A stretch of 64,000 nucleotides of DNA from Bacteroidota bacterium (GCA_018268085.1 JAFDXE010000008.1:62001-126000); one strand, 5' to 3'. Positions 25,511-35,090 are shown, numbered from the stretch's first letter. Notes: generated from the letters alone by a model not told the origin. Program-made: numbers and translations.

Positions 25511-26926
25511 TTAAATCCTTTTCAATTTCCATTTTCCCTTTCTGAATAAAATACAGGAAGTAATGGTTATCGCCGTTTCGGCTACGGGAATGGCAATGAA
25601 AACACCCAATGGCCCCAATCCGAATTGCTTTGCCAGCAGGTAAGCCAATGGTATCTGGAAACACCAGAAACAAAATAGATTGATAACGGTAGGTGTGCGT
25701 GTATCTCCTGCTCCGTTGAATGCATTTACCATCACCATGCCGATGCCATAAAATAAATACCCGGCACTCACAATTCTTACCGCGTCAATTGCATACACTT
25801 TTACAACGGGGTCTTGCGTAAAAAATGAAATAACCGGGTTGGCGAATGCGATAAGAATAAAAGAAACTGTTCCCATGAAAATGGCGTTGTATTTAGCCGT
25901 ACGGATAACAGATTCTTCTGCCCTGCCGGGTTGTTGGGCGCCGAGGTTTTGCCCTACCAACGTTGCTGCAGCATTACTCATTCCCCAGGCGGGTAAAATA
26001 AAAAATACAACGATACGAATAGCGATCTGGTATCCTGCTGAAGCTGCACTATGGCCAGTGCTGGCAACAAGGGCTGCAAGAACAATCCAGCTCCCGGAGC
26101 CAATTAAAAACTGTAGTGTGGCGGGCCAGGCAATATCGATTACCGACTTCATTATTTTTTTGTCGGGTAAGAGATGTTTAACGGTAATCTTCAATAAATG
26201 TTTGCCATTAAACAAATGATACAACTGGTACAGCACACCAACGCTTCTGCCGATAGTGGTTGCCATGGCAGCACCGGCAATACCAAATGCAGGAACCGGC
26301 CCAAATCCCCGAATGAACAAGGGACATAAAATAATATTGCAAATGTTGGCAAGCCATAAACTCTTCATCGCCATCATTGCATTGCCTGCGCCCCTGAAAA
26401 TACCATTGATTAAAAACAACAGCATGATCACCATACTACCGCCTATGACTATACGCGTATAATTGATGCCTTCACTGATGGCTTCGGGTTCAGCACCCAT
26501 GATTTTAAGAATATCAGCAGCAAAAATAAAACCTGCGATACTAAGCAATAAGGTTATGAATACTGAAACGATAATGGATTGCATCCCTGCAGTTGCGGCA
26601 GCCTCAGGATCTTTCTCTCCTACCCGCCGGGCTACCAACGCAGTTGCAGCCATACTAATGCCAATTGCAATTGAATATACTATCGTGATAACAGACTCCG
26701 TTAATCCAACGATCGACGTTGCGTGTTTTCCCAAATGACTCACAAAGAAAATATCCACTACTGCAAATACACTTTCCATCGACATTTCCAGCATCATAGG
26801 AATAGCCAATAAAATTACTGCACGGCGAATACTACCGGTTGTGAAATCCATCTCCTCTCCTTTCAAAGCTTGACGGATTAGTGAATAAATACCTGATAAA
26901 CGATATGATGATTTGTATGAATTCAT
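25511..26926 (-). CDS. MATE family efflux transporter
   Basis: 471 residues with twelve predicted membrane segments in two homologous halves. Family signatures are the start of helix 1 (AIPMMLEMSMESVFAVVDIFFVSHLG), ARRVGEKDPEAA after helix 2 and VGQNLGAQQPGRAEES in the second half. The N-terminal LIRQALKGEEMDFTTGSIRRA is shared by Bacteroidota members. It would export cationic drugs or metabolites using Na+ or H+. It appears to be a single gene: its terminator follows, and upstream (26927-27198) I find no gene and no convincing promoter. Confidence 0.9.
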   Translation of the reverse strand: MNSYKSSYRLSGIYSLIRQALKGEEMDFTTGSIRRAVILLAIPMMLEMSMESVFAVVDIFFVSHLGKHATSIVGLTESVITIVYSIAIGISMAATALVARRVGEKDPEAAATAGMQSIIVSVFITLLLSIAGFIFAADILKIMGAEPEAISEGINYTRIVIGGSMVIMLLFLINGIFRGAGNAMMAMKSLWLANICNIILCPLFIRGFGPVPAFGIAGAAMATTIGRSVGVLYQLYHLFNGKHLLKITVKHLLPDKKIMKSVIDIAWPATLQFLIGSGSWIVLAALVASTGHSAASAGYQIAIRIVVFFILPAWGMSNAAATLVGQNLGAQQPGRAEESVIRTAKYNAIFMGTVSFILIAFANPVISFFTQDPVVKVYAIDAVRIVSAGYLFYGIGMVMVNAFNGAGDTRTPTVINLFCFWCFQIPLAYLLAKQFGLGPLGVFIAIPVAETAITITSCILFRKGKWKLKRI

Positions 26927-27198
26927 ACAGAAATAAATTAAAAATGATAAAAATAATGACAGGGAAGTATAACAGACCTGCTGCTATCGGGTGAAGTGTA
27001 CACGTTTCTGCAAAAGCGGAAACAAATCAGGAAATCATATTCGTAGAATTGAAGACCGCAAAGATTGGGAAATTCAATTTCAGTTCAAAAAAAAATTTAA
27101 TGAATGGCAGATAGGTGGGACAGAAGGAAAATTACACCAGAATGGATATTCGGGAAACAATTTGTTTTATAAATGAAATGCGTAATTAAGAAAGGTAC

Positions 27199-27846
27199 TT
27201 ATGATTTCTTTTTAAAATCCCCTCTTTTCCATGCTTTAATGAAATCGGCCCAGGCAAAAGGATTGAAAATATTTTGCGGAGCAACTTGTCCGGAATAGTA
27301 CAATTTTTTCTGAGCCTGTCGCATGTATTGGTTCGTCGCTTCCCTGCCATCAACAGGCAGTGTAGACATCATTGCACGGCGGGTAGCTTCATTGTTATTT
27401 TCACGGGCGATGGTTATTTCATCATCAGGAACTTTGGTATTTACAAAATCCCTTTCAAATTGTTCCCTGGTTGGCCTTGGTTTAATAATGGTAGCGGGGA
27501 GATAAATAGTATCATTAACCATCAACTGTATAATGCTGTGCTGGTTTCCCTTGAGGTCGAGCGGAATGGTCACCATCTTATTCTTAAAGCCAACGCTGGA
27601 AAATTCAATGGAATCTCCTTTTAATACAACGATGCTGAATACGCCCTGTTCGTTTGAAATGGTTCCCCTGTTCTGTCCTTTTACAACAATACTAACAGAT
27701 GGAATCCCTTTAAGGCTATCGGCCGTCATCACAACACCATATAACTGTACCACTGAATCTTTAAAATGTTCAAATTGCGCAAGGGCCGATTTGGAAAAAA
27801 AACTGAAGCTTATAATAAGAAGGAGTATGTAGATTTTTCTATTCAT
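27199..27846 (-). CDS. Secreted protein with carboxypeptidase regulatory-like domain
   Basis: 215 residues from the ATG that begins a clear signal peptide (RKIYILLLIISFSFFSKSALAQ). The open frame runs 34 codons further upstream, but a consensus promoter lies in that extension. The domain at about residues 30-120 matches the CarboxypepD_reg-like beta sandwich: LYGVVMTADSLKGIPSVSIVVKGQNRGTISNEQGVFSI and SSVGFKNKMVTI. The C-terminal half is helical and charged (PRPTREQFERDF, KAWKRGDFKKKS) and not recognised. It is not attached to a TonB receptor, so it is a free-standing envelope protein of unknown function. Confidence 0.8.
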   Translation of the reverse strand: MNRKIYILLLIISFSFFSKSALAQFEHFKDSVVQLYGVVMTADSLKGIPSVSIVVKGQNRGTISNEQGVFSIVVLKGDSIEFSSVGFKNKMVTIPLDLKGNQHSIIQLMVNDTIYLPATIIKPRPTREQFERDFVNTKVPDDEITIARENNNEATRRAMMSTLPVDGREATNQYMRQAQKKLYYSGQVAPQNIFNPFAWADFIKAWKRGDFKKKS

Positions 27847-27902
27847 GTAAATATGCTCATTCCACCAGTTAACCGGGTTATAATGCTGAAACCGATGTTT
27901 CT

Positions 27903-27935
27903 CAAAAGTACAACATTTCGTAAATGATAAACAAA
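27903..27935 (-). promoter_or_regulatory. Consensus promoter for the gene at 27199-27846
   Basis: On the minus strand TTTG (27932-27935), a 21-base spacer, and TACTTTTG (27903-27910). It gives a leader of about 50 bases and supports the downstream start codon chosen for the gene. A plus-strand TATTTTTG (27953-27960) could serve the divergent apbC but has no TTTG partner. Confidence 0.7.
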
Positions 27936-27994
27936 GTACGGGCTTCAATGTTTATTTTTGCGGTCCGTAATTCTTTTTAACAAATAATTGAACG

Positions 27995-29095
27995 ATGACA
28001 AAAGAAGATATAATAAAAGCATTGAGCAATGTGCAGGAACCGGATTTGGGTAAAGACCTGGTAACACTGAACATGGTGAAGGATATTGTTATTGAGGGAA
28101 ATAAAGTTTCGTTTACTGTTGTGCTTACCACGCCGGCATGTCCGCTAAAGGATATGATCATGAATGCGTGTATCAATGCAATAAAATTGCTGGTGAATAA
28201 ATCTGCCGAGGTAACTGTAAACTTTACCAGTAATACCAGTACTAACCGTAAAGATGCAAAAACATTGCTTTCAGGTGTAAAAAATATCATTGCTGTTGTG
28301 AGTGGCAAAGGCGGTGTGGGTAAAAGTACGGTGGCCGCAAACCTGGCACTTGCACTTGCAGAAGGGGGTGCAAAAGTAGGTTTGATGGATGCAGATATTT
28401 ATGGCCCTAGTCAGCATATTATGTTTGGCATACGCGGGGAACGACCGATGATGAAAGATAACGGCGACGGTAAGGGGCTGATTTTACCGATTGAAAAATT
28501 CGGGATCAAGGTAATGAGCATCGGGTTGTTGATAGATGAAAAACAAGCGGTGATATGGCGGGGACCAATGGTGAGCAGCGCCATCAGGCAGTTTGTTACC
28601 GATGTGGATTGGGGCGAACTCGACTACCTGATCATTGATATGCCTCCCGGCACCGGCGATATTCACCTTACCATTGTGCAAACGGTTCCGGTTACCGGTG
28701 TGATCGTTGTTACCACGCCGCAACTGGTGGCATTGGCAGACGCTAAAAAAGGAGTTGCTATGTTTAACCAGGCACAGCTAAAAGTGCCCATCATCGGCCT
28801 GGTGGAAAACATGAGCTATTTTACGCCTGCGGAACTGCCCGAAAATAAATATTACATTTTTGGAAAAGAGGGTGGTAAAAATTTATGTGATGAATTTGAT
28901 CTTCCGTTCCTTGGAGAAATTCCACTTGTTCAATCCATCCGTGAAGGCGGAGATATCGGCGTACCAATAATGGTAAGCGATGATTTCGTAAGCCGGAAAG
29001 CATTTGAAGCATTTGCGGGTAACGCTGCCCGTGGTATCGCTATGAGAAATGCCAATATGCCTGCAACAGAAATCCAGATGGCCGTTGTTAATTAA
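27995..29095 (+). CDS. apbC: Mrp/NBP35-type iron-sulfur carrier ATPase
   Basis: 366 residues. N-terminal MIP18/DUF59 domain (residues 1-80, with TPACPLKDM around Cys49), then a deviant Walker A P-loop GKGGVGKST (104-112), DADIYGPSQH, and DMPPGTGD. It delivers Fe-S clusters or assists their transfer in the cytoplasm. The CxxC pair that binds the bridging cluster in most Mrp proteins would follow ENMSYF, but here the sequence is ENMSYFTPAELPENKYYIFG with no cysteines. That appears normal for this phylum but means cluster binding may differ. Confidence 0.9.
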   Translation: MTKEDIIKALSNVQEPDLGKDLVTLNMVKDIVIEGNKVSFTVVLTTPACPLKDMIMNACINAIKLLVNKSAEVTVNFTSNTSTNRKDAKTLLSGVKNIIAVVSGKGGVGKSTVAANLALALAEGGAKVGLMDADIYGPSQHIMFGIRGERPMMKDNGDGKGLILPIEKFGIKVMSIGLLIDEKQAVIWRGPMVSSAIRQFVTDVDWGELDYLIIDMPPGTGDIHLTIVQTVPVTGVIVVTTPQLVALADAKKGVAMFNQAQLKVPIIGLVENMSYFTPAELPENKYYIFGKEGGKNLCDEFDLPFLGEIPLVQSIREGGDIGVPIMVSDDFVSRKAFEAFAGNAARGIAMRNANMPATEIQMAVVN

Positions 29096-29112
29096 AACAA
29101 GGTTGTAATCAA

Positions 29113-29874
29113 TCAGAATGTTGTATTGGTTTTGCATCCGAGTTTTTCCTGAATACTTCCGAATTTGTAGGATGCGCCAACTGTTACACTCATGTAATGA
29201 TCCTGTAATGTGGGATTGGCGGCGTAACTAAATCCATCTACATAATCGTTGCGCATAAACCGGTAAGCCCCTTCCAGGTTACAAACTATGCGATCTGAAA
29301 TATGGTAACGAATGCCGGCTCCGGCAGGAATAACGGGAATAACCTTTTGTGAAGACGTACTGATATCTTTTACCAGGCCAACGCCCACTTCCGAATGTTC
29401 TCCGAAATAAGTCCAGTTCACCCTGCTATAATCTTTTTGTGTATTGACTACAGAAGCACCGGCGCCCACAAAAACATAAGGTTCGTACCGTACCGCTTCG
29501 TAATTGGTTCCGAATAGATTCCAGTGAAAGGAGATATTTAACTCTTTAACAGAGGCACTAAATGCAAAATTTCTTTGCTGTCTCCATTCAGGTAACGGAT
29601 AAATAGATTCATTTGCGCCAAGCCTTGCTACAACAAACAGTATTCTCACCGCAAATGATTTACTGATGATCCTCGCCCCGGAAATTCCTATTCCCGGCTG
29701 CACCGTTTCTGCCGATCCGAGGCGATGGGGAGTAAGATCTCCCTGGTACATATATATCCCTGCATTAATACCCACTTCATATTTTGGAATCCTGTAAGGC
29801 TGTGCAGGAGATTCCTGCGTAAACAACATAAAAAAACCAACAATTGCCCGGGGAGTAATGTTTCGTACTATCAT
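29113..29874 (-). CDS. Outer membrane beta-barrel protein, DUF6089-like
   Basis: 253 residues from the ATG of the signal peptide (RNITPRAIVGFFMLFTQESPAQ); the open frame extends 11 codons further. The mature part begins YEVGINAGIYMYQGDLTP, typical of the DUF6089-like outer membrane family. Repeated aromatic and Gly beta strands follow (YEPYVFVGAGASV, VIPAGAGIRYHIS, NLEGAYRFMRNDYVDGF). Ligand and role are unknown. It converges on apbC, 17 bases apart. Confidence 0.75.
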   Translation of the reverse strand: MIVRNITPRAIVGFFMLFTQESPAQPYRIPKYEVGINAGIYMYQGDLTPHRLGSAETVQPGIGISGARIISKSFAVRILFVVARLGANESIYPLPEWRQQRNFAFSASVKELNISFHWNLFGTNYEAVRYEPYVFVGAGASVVNTQKDYSRVNWTYFGEHSEVGVGLVKDISTSSQKVIPVIPAGAGIRYHISDRIVCNLEGAYRFMRNDYVDGFSYAANPTLQDHYMSVTVGASYKFGSIQEKLGCKTNTTF

Positions 29875-29968
29875 TGAATGCAGATTTAAGTAAATAAAAA
29901 AATTCAATGTAGCGTTTACCGATAGCTATAATTGTTGGTTTAATAAATGGATGCCTGAATTACAATGC

Positions 29969-30001
29969 AAAAAAAGCAGGGTTTATTGTGAACGATAAAC
30001 C
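29969..30001 (-). terminator. Probable terminator after the ACMSD gene
   Basis: GGTTTAT (29980-29986) pairs with ATAAACC (29995-30001). On the minus strand a CTGC and a T-run follow. It lies about 85 bases beyond the ACMSD stop, and the remainder of 29875-30085 holds nothing else. Confidence 0.5.
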
Positions 30002-30085
30002 AGCCTAACAAAGATTTAACAGCTTAAGCGGACTTTGAAATTAATATCAACCAGTATGGGATAATATGCAGAACCCGGTAAGTTT

Positions 30086-31084
30086 TTAAGAAGGCAACGA
30101 AATACCCAGCCAGTTGCAGGCATTGGTAAAAAGTAATTTATCAGACTGTTCGCTGCTAAAATTCATCGAACTTATGAGTTTACCGGGATGATGCTCTCCT
30201 AACGGAAAAGGATAGTCGCTTCCAAGGCAGATATGATCGATGCCCATTACATCTATGATAAATTGCATTGCTTTTTCATCATGCACCAGGCTATCAATCC
30301 AGAATTTGCCGATATAATTACGGGGATTGATATTGTTGTCGATGGCAACCAGGTCGGGCCGAACATTAAAACCATGTTCAATTCTTCCAATGGTTAACGG
30401 GAAAGAACCACCGCCATGTGCAAAAGCCAGGCGGAGTTTTGGGAATTTCTCCATTACCGAACCAAAGATCATAGAACAGATGGCACGGGATGTTTCCGCA
30501 GGCATTCCCACCAGCCAGGGCAGCCAGTATTTTTGCATCTGTTGCTCACCCATCATCTCCCAGGGATGTACAAAAATGGCACAACCTAATTCTTCTGCTC
30601 TTTTATAAAATGGGATAAAATAGTCATCCCCCAGGTTTTTACCGTTGATATTACTCCCGATTTCGAGGCCGGGCATTTTTAATTCCTGTACACATCTTTC
30701 CATTTCAACAATGGCAAGATCTATATCCTGCAAAGGCACAGTACCAATTCCAATAAAACGTTTGCTGTTTTTTGCAACAGTGTCTGCAATATGATCATTA
30801 AAAAAACGGGAAGTCTCTAAACCATCTCCGGGTTTTGCCCAGTAATTAAACAACACAGGTATCGTTGATAAAACCTGTACATCCACGGTAGTGGCATCCA
30901 TTTCTTTTATCCGCAAGGATGCATCAAAACAATTTTCTTCCACTTCCCTGAATAACTTATCTCCTTTCATCATGCAGGCTTTACAATTCCGGTGTTCGAG
31001 GTGTATAAAATCCCCGTAACCGAATTTCTTTACCCAGTTCGGCATAACCGAAGGCATGATATGTGTGTGAATGTCGATTTTCAT
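30086..31084 (-). CDS. 2-amino-3-carboxymuconate-6-semialdehyde decarboxylase (ACMSD)
   Basis: 332 residues. Amidohydrolase-fold decarboxylase that turns ACMS into 2-aminomuconate semialdehyde and so diverts the kynurenine pathway from quinolinate to catabolism. The metal ligands are all visible: His6 and His8 (DIHTHIMP), His173 (FVHPWEMMG) and Asp290 (LGSDYPFPLGE), with His223 (FAHGGGSFP) as the catalytic His. Spacing follows the characterised Pseudomonas enzyme closely. It lies 99 bases after the 3-hydroxyanthranilate dioxygenase gene, whose product is its substrate. Cytoplasmic. Confidence 0.93.
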   Translation of the reverse strand: MKIDIHTHIMPSVMPNWVKKFGYGDFIHLEHRNCKACMMKGDKLFREVEENCFDASLRIKEMDATTVDVQVLSTIPVLFNYWAKPGDGLETSRFFNDHIADTVAKNSKRFIGIGTVPLQDIDLAIVEMERCVQELKMPGLEIGSNINGKNLGDDYFIPFYKRAEELGCAIFVHPWEMMGEQQMQKYWLPWLVGMPAETSRAICSMIFGSVMEKFPKLRLAFAHGGGSFPLTIGRIEHGFNVRPDLVAIDNNINPRNYIGKFWIDSLVHDEKAMQFIIDVMGIDHICLGSDYPFPLGEHHPGKLISSMNFSSEQSDKLLFTNACNWLGISLPS

Positions 31085-31183
31085 AAAGAGCAGTAAGAAA
31101 CAGGGTGATTGGCAACGATACCGTACGCTGCCATTTCATTAAGCGTAAGTGTAATTTATTATTTCAGATATATAGTCCTTCAA

Positions 31184-31708
31184 TTAACCTTTTCGCACCG
31201 GGGGAGCCATTACAGCGCCGCATTTGGAGCAGGTTCTTTTAGTAACATCACTGTAAAAACCTTCCATTACCGGTGGCAATTGTTTTACAATATCTGATAC
31301 ATGCAAATGTTCTTCATACAATTTATTACCGCAATTTTCGCAATACCATAAAAAACCGTCTTCTTCAGATTCCCTCACTTTTTCAATCACCAACCCAACG
31401 GTGTTTGGCCCTCGTTGTGGCGAATGCGGTGTTTTCGGTGGCAATAAAAACATTTCACCCTCTTTTATTGCTATATCTCTTGGTTTGCCGTCTTCAATTA
31501 TCTTAACGACTACATCTCCTTCCACCTGGTAATACAATTCTTCCGTTTCATTGTAGTGATAATCTTTACGTGAATTCGGCCCCCCAACCACCATTACAAT
31601 AAAATTCTCCGCATCCTTATAAATACACTGGTTGCCTACAGGTGGTTTCAACTGGTCACGATGATCATCAATCCATTTTTTCAGGTTAAATGCCGGTGCA
31701 ATTGCCAT
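31184..31708 (-). CDS. nbaC: 3-hydroxyanthranilate 3,4-dioxygenase
   Basis: 174 residues. Cupin-fold ring-cleavage enzyme that makes ACMS from 3-hydroxyanthranilate with O2. The catalytic iron ligands His51, Glu57 and His95 and the substrate-binding Arg47 and Arg99 are in the expected places (NSRKDYHYNETEE, PPKTPHSPQR). The second, rubredoxin-like iron site of bacterial enzymes is intact: Cys123/Cys126 (WYCENCG) and Cys160/Cys163 (RTCSKCG). It is the first gene of the minus arm of the kynurenine locus, divergent from the dehydrogenase gene across 151 bases. Confidence 0.95.
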   Translation of the reverse strand: MAIAPAFNLKKWIDDHRDQLKPPVGNQCIYKDAENFIVMVVGGPNSRKDYHYNETEELYYQVEGDVVVKIIEDGKPRDIAIKEGEMFLLPPKTPHSPQRGPNTVGLVIEKVRESEEDGFLWYCENCGNKLYEEHLHVSDIVKQLPPVMEGFYSDVTKRTCSKCGAVMAPPVRKG

Positions 31709-31859
31709 AACAATAAATTTAGAACCGTAAGTTATGAAAATACCGTTTAAATGACTCAGCCGTTTTACAGTTGCACCTTCTGCAATGATTGATTTTTTTT
31801 ATGGATGATATCTGTTTCACATCAGCAGCCAAACCTCAAAAATTATTTACCTTTAACAC

Positions 31860-33317
31860 ATGCAATTAGCCATTCCCCAGCAACTCCGGAATTTTATAGA
31901 TGGACAGTTCAGCAACCCGATCGAAGGAAAATATATAGATAATGTAAATCCTGCAACCGGCAAGGTTTACGGCCAGATTCCCAACAGTACTGCAAAAGAT
32001 ATTGAATGTGCAGTTGAGGCCGCAAAAAAAGCTTTCCCCGCATGGTCGGTTTCAACAAATGAATACCGCTTTACAATATTGAATCGAATTGCCGAATTGA
32101 TCGATGAAAACCTTGAAGCACTTGCATTGGCTGAATCTAACGACAATGGTAAACCATTGTGGTTAAGTAAGTCTGTTGACATTCCACGTGCCTCTTCCAA
32201 CTTTCGTTTTTTTGCAACCGGCATCATGCATTTTGCTGCTGAAAGTCATAGCATGGAAGACAAAGCCATCAATTATACGCTTCGTCAGCCAATAGGTATT
32301 GTGGGGTGCATCTCCCCCTGGAATCTTCCATTGTATTTATTCACCTGGAAAATTGTACCGGCATTAGCCGCAGGTAATTGTGTTATTGCAAAACCATCCG
32401 AGGTAACTCCCGTTAGCGCATACCTGCTGTCTGAAATATGTAAAGAAGCAGGATTACCAAACGGCGTGCTCAACATTGTACATGGTGATGGCCCCAATTG
32501 TGGGGAAGCTATTGTTAAACACCCGATGATAAAGGCTATATCATTTACCGGTAGTACAAGGGCTGGTGAACGAATAGCCGCTATTGCAGCACCTATGTTT
32601 AAAAAATTATCATTGGAACTGGGAGGAAAAAATCCCAATATCATTTTTGCAGATTGCGACTGGGATAAAATGATGAAGACAACCATCCGTTCATCATTCA
32701 GTAACCAGGGGCAAATTTGTTTATGCGGCAGCAGGATCTTAATTGAATCATCTGTTTATGAAAAATTTAAAAAGGAATTTGTTGAACGTGTAAAAAAACT
32801 GAGTGTAGGTGATCCGCTTAACGAGTCATTAAGGCAAGGTGCGGTAGTAAGCAAAGTTCATTTTGATAAAGTGATGCATTGTATTGAAACTGCCAAACAG
32901 GAAGGAGGTACAATATTGTGCGGCGGGCATGCAGTTCATCCCGAAGGCAGGTGTGCAGAGGGTTACTTCATTGAGCCAACAGTTATTGAAGGACTGGGAC
33001 CTTCCTGTAAAACCAACCAGGAAGAAATTTTCGGACCGGTAGTTACCCTTCAATCATTCAATACAACAGAAGAGGCTTTGTCGCTGGCAAACGCAACTGC
33101 TTACGGGCTTGCGTGTACGATATGGACCCAGGACATTTCAAAAGCCAATATTGTTGCAGGAAAAATGGAAAGCGGCATCGTATGGGTGAACTGCTGGTTG
33201 CATCGTGATTTAAGAACGCCCTTCGGTGGCGTGAAAAACAGCGGTGTAGGCAGAGAAGGTGGCTGGGATGCGCTGCGGTTTTTTACAGAAGCAAAAAATG
33301 TGTGCATAGAATTTTAA
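31860..33317 (+). CDS. 2-aminomuconate semialdehyde dehydrogenase
   Basis: 485 residues, aldehyde dehydrogenase superfamily. Active-site residues: Asn155 (SPWNLPLY), Glu253 (SLELGGKN) and catalytic Cys287 (NQGQICLCG), with the NAD-binding FTGST at about 229. Arg110 (VDIPRASSN) sits where the substrate-binding Arg of characterised 2-aminomuconate semialdehyde dehydrogenases lies. Aldehyde dehydrogenases are hard to split by sequence alone. The context, directly divergent from the two enzymes making 2-aminomuconate semialdehyde, makes this substrate likely. NAD-dependent oxidation gives 2-aminomuconate. Confidence 0.88.
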   Translation: MQLAIPQQLRNFIDGQFSNPIEGKYIDNVNPATGKVYGQIPNSTAKDIECAVEAAKKAFPAWSVSTNEYRFTILNRIAELIDENLEALALAESNDNGKPLWLSKSVDIPRASSNFRFFATGIMHFAAESHSMEDKAINYTLRQPIGIVGCISPWNLPLYLFTWKIVPALAAGNCVIAKPSEVTPVSAYLLSEICKEAGLPNGVLNIVHGDGPNCGEAIVKHPMIKAISFTGSTRAGERIAAIAAPMFKKLSLELGGKNPNIIFADCDWDKMMKTTIRSSFSNQGQICLCGSRILIESSVYEKFKKEFVERVKKLSVGDPLNESLRQGAVVSKVHFDKVMHCIETAKQEGGTILCGGHAVHPEGRCAEGYFIEPTVIEGLGPSCKTNQEEIFGPVVTLQSFNTTEEALSLANATAYGLACTIWTQDISKANIVAGKMESGIVWVNCWLHRDLRTPFGGVKNSGVGREGGWDALRFFTEAKNVCIEF

Positions 33318-33343
33318 ACAATTCATTTATCATATAAAAGTAT

Positions 33344-33757
33344 ATGAGTAACATCGTAAATACAGAAACAGCAGCAAAACCACTGGGCGCTTATCCACAC
33401 GCCAGGAAAGTTGGAAACCTGTTGTTTCTTTCGGGTATTGGTAGCCGTAATGCAACAGACAATACGATACCCGGACTAAAACTGGATGCGAATGGAAATA
33501 TCGTTTCTTATGACGTAGAAGCAGAATGCCGTTCAGTTTTTGCCAATGTAAAAGCGGTACTGGAAGCCAGCGGGAGTAGTTGGGATAAGATCGTAGATGT
33601 AACCGTTTTTTTAACCAACATGAAAAAAGATTTTCCTGTTTACAATAAAATCTACGGCGAATATTTTAAAGATGTGAACGCATGCAGAACAACAGTAGAA
33701 GTGAAAAGTCTGCCAACACCCATTTGTATTGAATTAAAAGTTATTGCTACAATATAA
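33344..33757 (+). CDS. RidA-family deaminase, probably 2-aminomuconate deaminase
   Basis: 137 residues of the RidA/YjgF family. KPLGAYPHARKVGNLLFLSGIGSR resembles the start of the NbaF-type 2-aminomuconate deaminases more than housekeeping RidA, which begins with an APAAIGPYSQ-type motif. The conserved Arg is in NACRTTVEV. It lies 26 bases after the dehydrogenase and 5 before kynureninase, so operon membership is clear. It would convert 2-aminomuconate to 4-oxalocrotonate with ammonia release. A general enamine deaminase role is the alternative. Confidence 0.82.
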   Translation: MSNIVNTETAAKPLGAYPHARKVGNLLFLSGIGSRNATDNTIPGLKLDANGNIVSYDVEAECRSVFANVKAVLEASGSSWDKIVDVTVFLTNMKKDFPVYNKIYGEYFKDVNACRTTVEVKSLPTPICIELKVIATI

Positions 33758-33762
33758 AAAAC

Positions 33763-35061
33763 ATGGATACAAAAACAGGACTGGATTTAAAGTATAAGAA
33801 CACACCTGAATATGCAAAATTTCTCGATGAAAATGATCCGCTGAAACAATTCAGGGATCAGTTTTATATTCCAATGGTAAATGGAAAAGAATCCGTTTAC
33901 TTCACTGGTAACTCATTAGGCCTCGAACCCAAACATACACAGGAATATGTATTAAACGAATTGGAAGACTGGGCCAATTATGGTGTGGAAGGACATTTCC
34001 ATGCAAGAAATCCCTGGGTGAGTTACCATGAGTTGTTCCCTGAATTATTAGCAGACATCACTGGCGGGCTGCCGGAAGAGATCGTAGTGATGAACCAGCT
34101 TACGGTAAATCTCCACCTGTTAATGATCAGTTTTTACAGGCCAACCAAAAAAAGATTTAAGATTATCTGTGAAGCCAAAGCATTCCCTTCCGATCAATAT
34201 GCCATACGCTCACAGGTAAAGATTCATGGTTTCGATCCTGATAAAACAATCATTGAAGTAGAACCAAGGCCAGGTGAACATACCATTCGTACAAAAGACA
34301 TCTTAAAGACAATTAAAAAGCACGGAAAGAAAACAGCACTGGTATTATTCGGCGGTGTGAATTATTACACCGGCCAGGTATTTGACATGGAAACCATTTG
34401 CAAAGCAGCTCATGAACAAGGCGCTTTATGCGGTTTTGATCTAGCACATGCAGCGGGCAATATTAAGTTAAACCTTCACGACTGGAATATCGATTTTGCC
34501 TGCTGGTGCAGTTATAAATACCTTAACAGCGGACCGGGCGGCGTTGCAGGTGCGTTTGTGCATAAACGCCATATTGCAGATAAAAATCTTAACCGGCTGG
34601 CGGGATGGTGGGGCCATGATAAAGACAACAGGTTTAAAATGGAAAAAGAATTCCAACCCATACCCACGGCTGAAGGATGGCAACTCAGCAATGCACCTGT
34701 GCTAAGCATGTCGGCACACAAAGCATCGCTCGATATTTTCAAACAGGCCGGGATGGAGAACCTGGTAAACAAAGGAAAAGCGCTGAGCAACTACCTCTTG
34801 TATGTACTTGATGATATCAACAAACGGGCGCCGGAGAAAATAATTGAAATCATTACACCCAGGAATGAAAATGAAAGAGGCTGCCAGGTATCCATGCTGA
34901 TGCTGAAAAATGGAAAAGAAATTTTTAATGCATTGATCAAAGCCGGTGTAATTGCAGACTGGAGGGAGCCAAATGTAATTAGAATTGCACCGGTACCGTT
35001 ATACAACAGTTTTGAGGATGTTTACAAATTCGGTGAGATCATTTCTTCCGTGATACAATAA
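33763..35061 (+). CDS. kynU: Kynureninase
   Basis: 432 residues, fold type I PLP enzyme. The PLP Lys is Lys252 (CSYKYLNSGPGG), with Asp226 and His229 (GFDLAHAAG) contacting the cofactor. YFTGNSLGL near residue 46 is the family's N-terminal signature. It hydrolyses 3-hydroxykynurenine to 3-hydroxyanthranilate and alanine, and may also accept kynurenine. It is placed between the deaminase and kynurenine 3-monooxygenase genes, with gaps of 5 and 29 bases. Confidence 0.95.
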   Translation: MDTKTGLDLKYKNTPEYAKFLDENDPLKQFRDQFYIPMVNGKESVYFTGNSLGLEPKHTQEYVLNELEDWANYGVEGHFHARNPWVSYHELFPELLADITGGLPEEIVVMNQLTVNLHLLMISFYRPTKKRFKIICEAKAFPSDQYAIRSQVKIHGFDPDKTIIEVEPRPGEHTIRTKDILKTIKKHGKKTALVLFGGVNYYTGQVFDMETICKAAHEQGALCGFDLAHAAGNIKLNLHDWNIDFACWCSYKYLNSGPGGVAGAFVHKRHIADKNLNRLAGWWGHDKDNRFKMEKEFQPIPTAEGWQLSNAPVLSMSAHKASLDIFKQAGMENLVNKGKALSNYLLYVLDDINKRAPEKIIEIITPRNENERGCQVSMLMLKNGKEIFNALIKAGVIADWREPNVIRIAPVPLYNSFEDVYKFGEIISSVIQ

Positions 35062-35090
35062 CAGGTAAGCAATTGCCACAATCAAATTAT

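Noticed and set aside
26991-27176. Possible small gene in the gap upstream of the MATE gene
   Set aside because: 61 codons with a GTG start, no ribosome-binding or promoter signal, and a translation that looks random.
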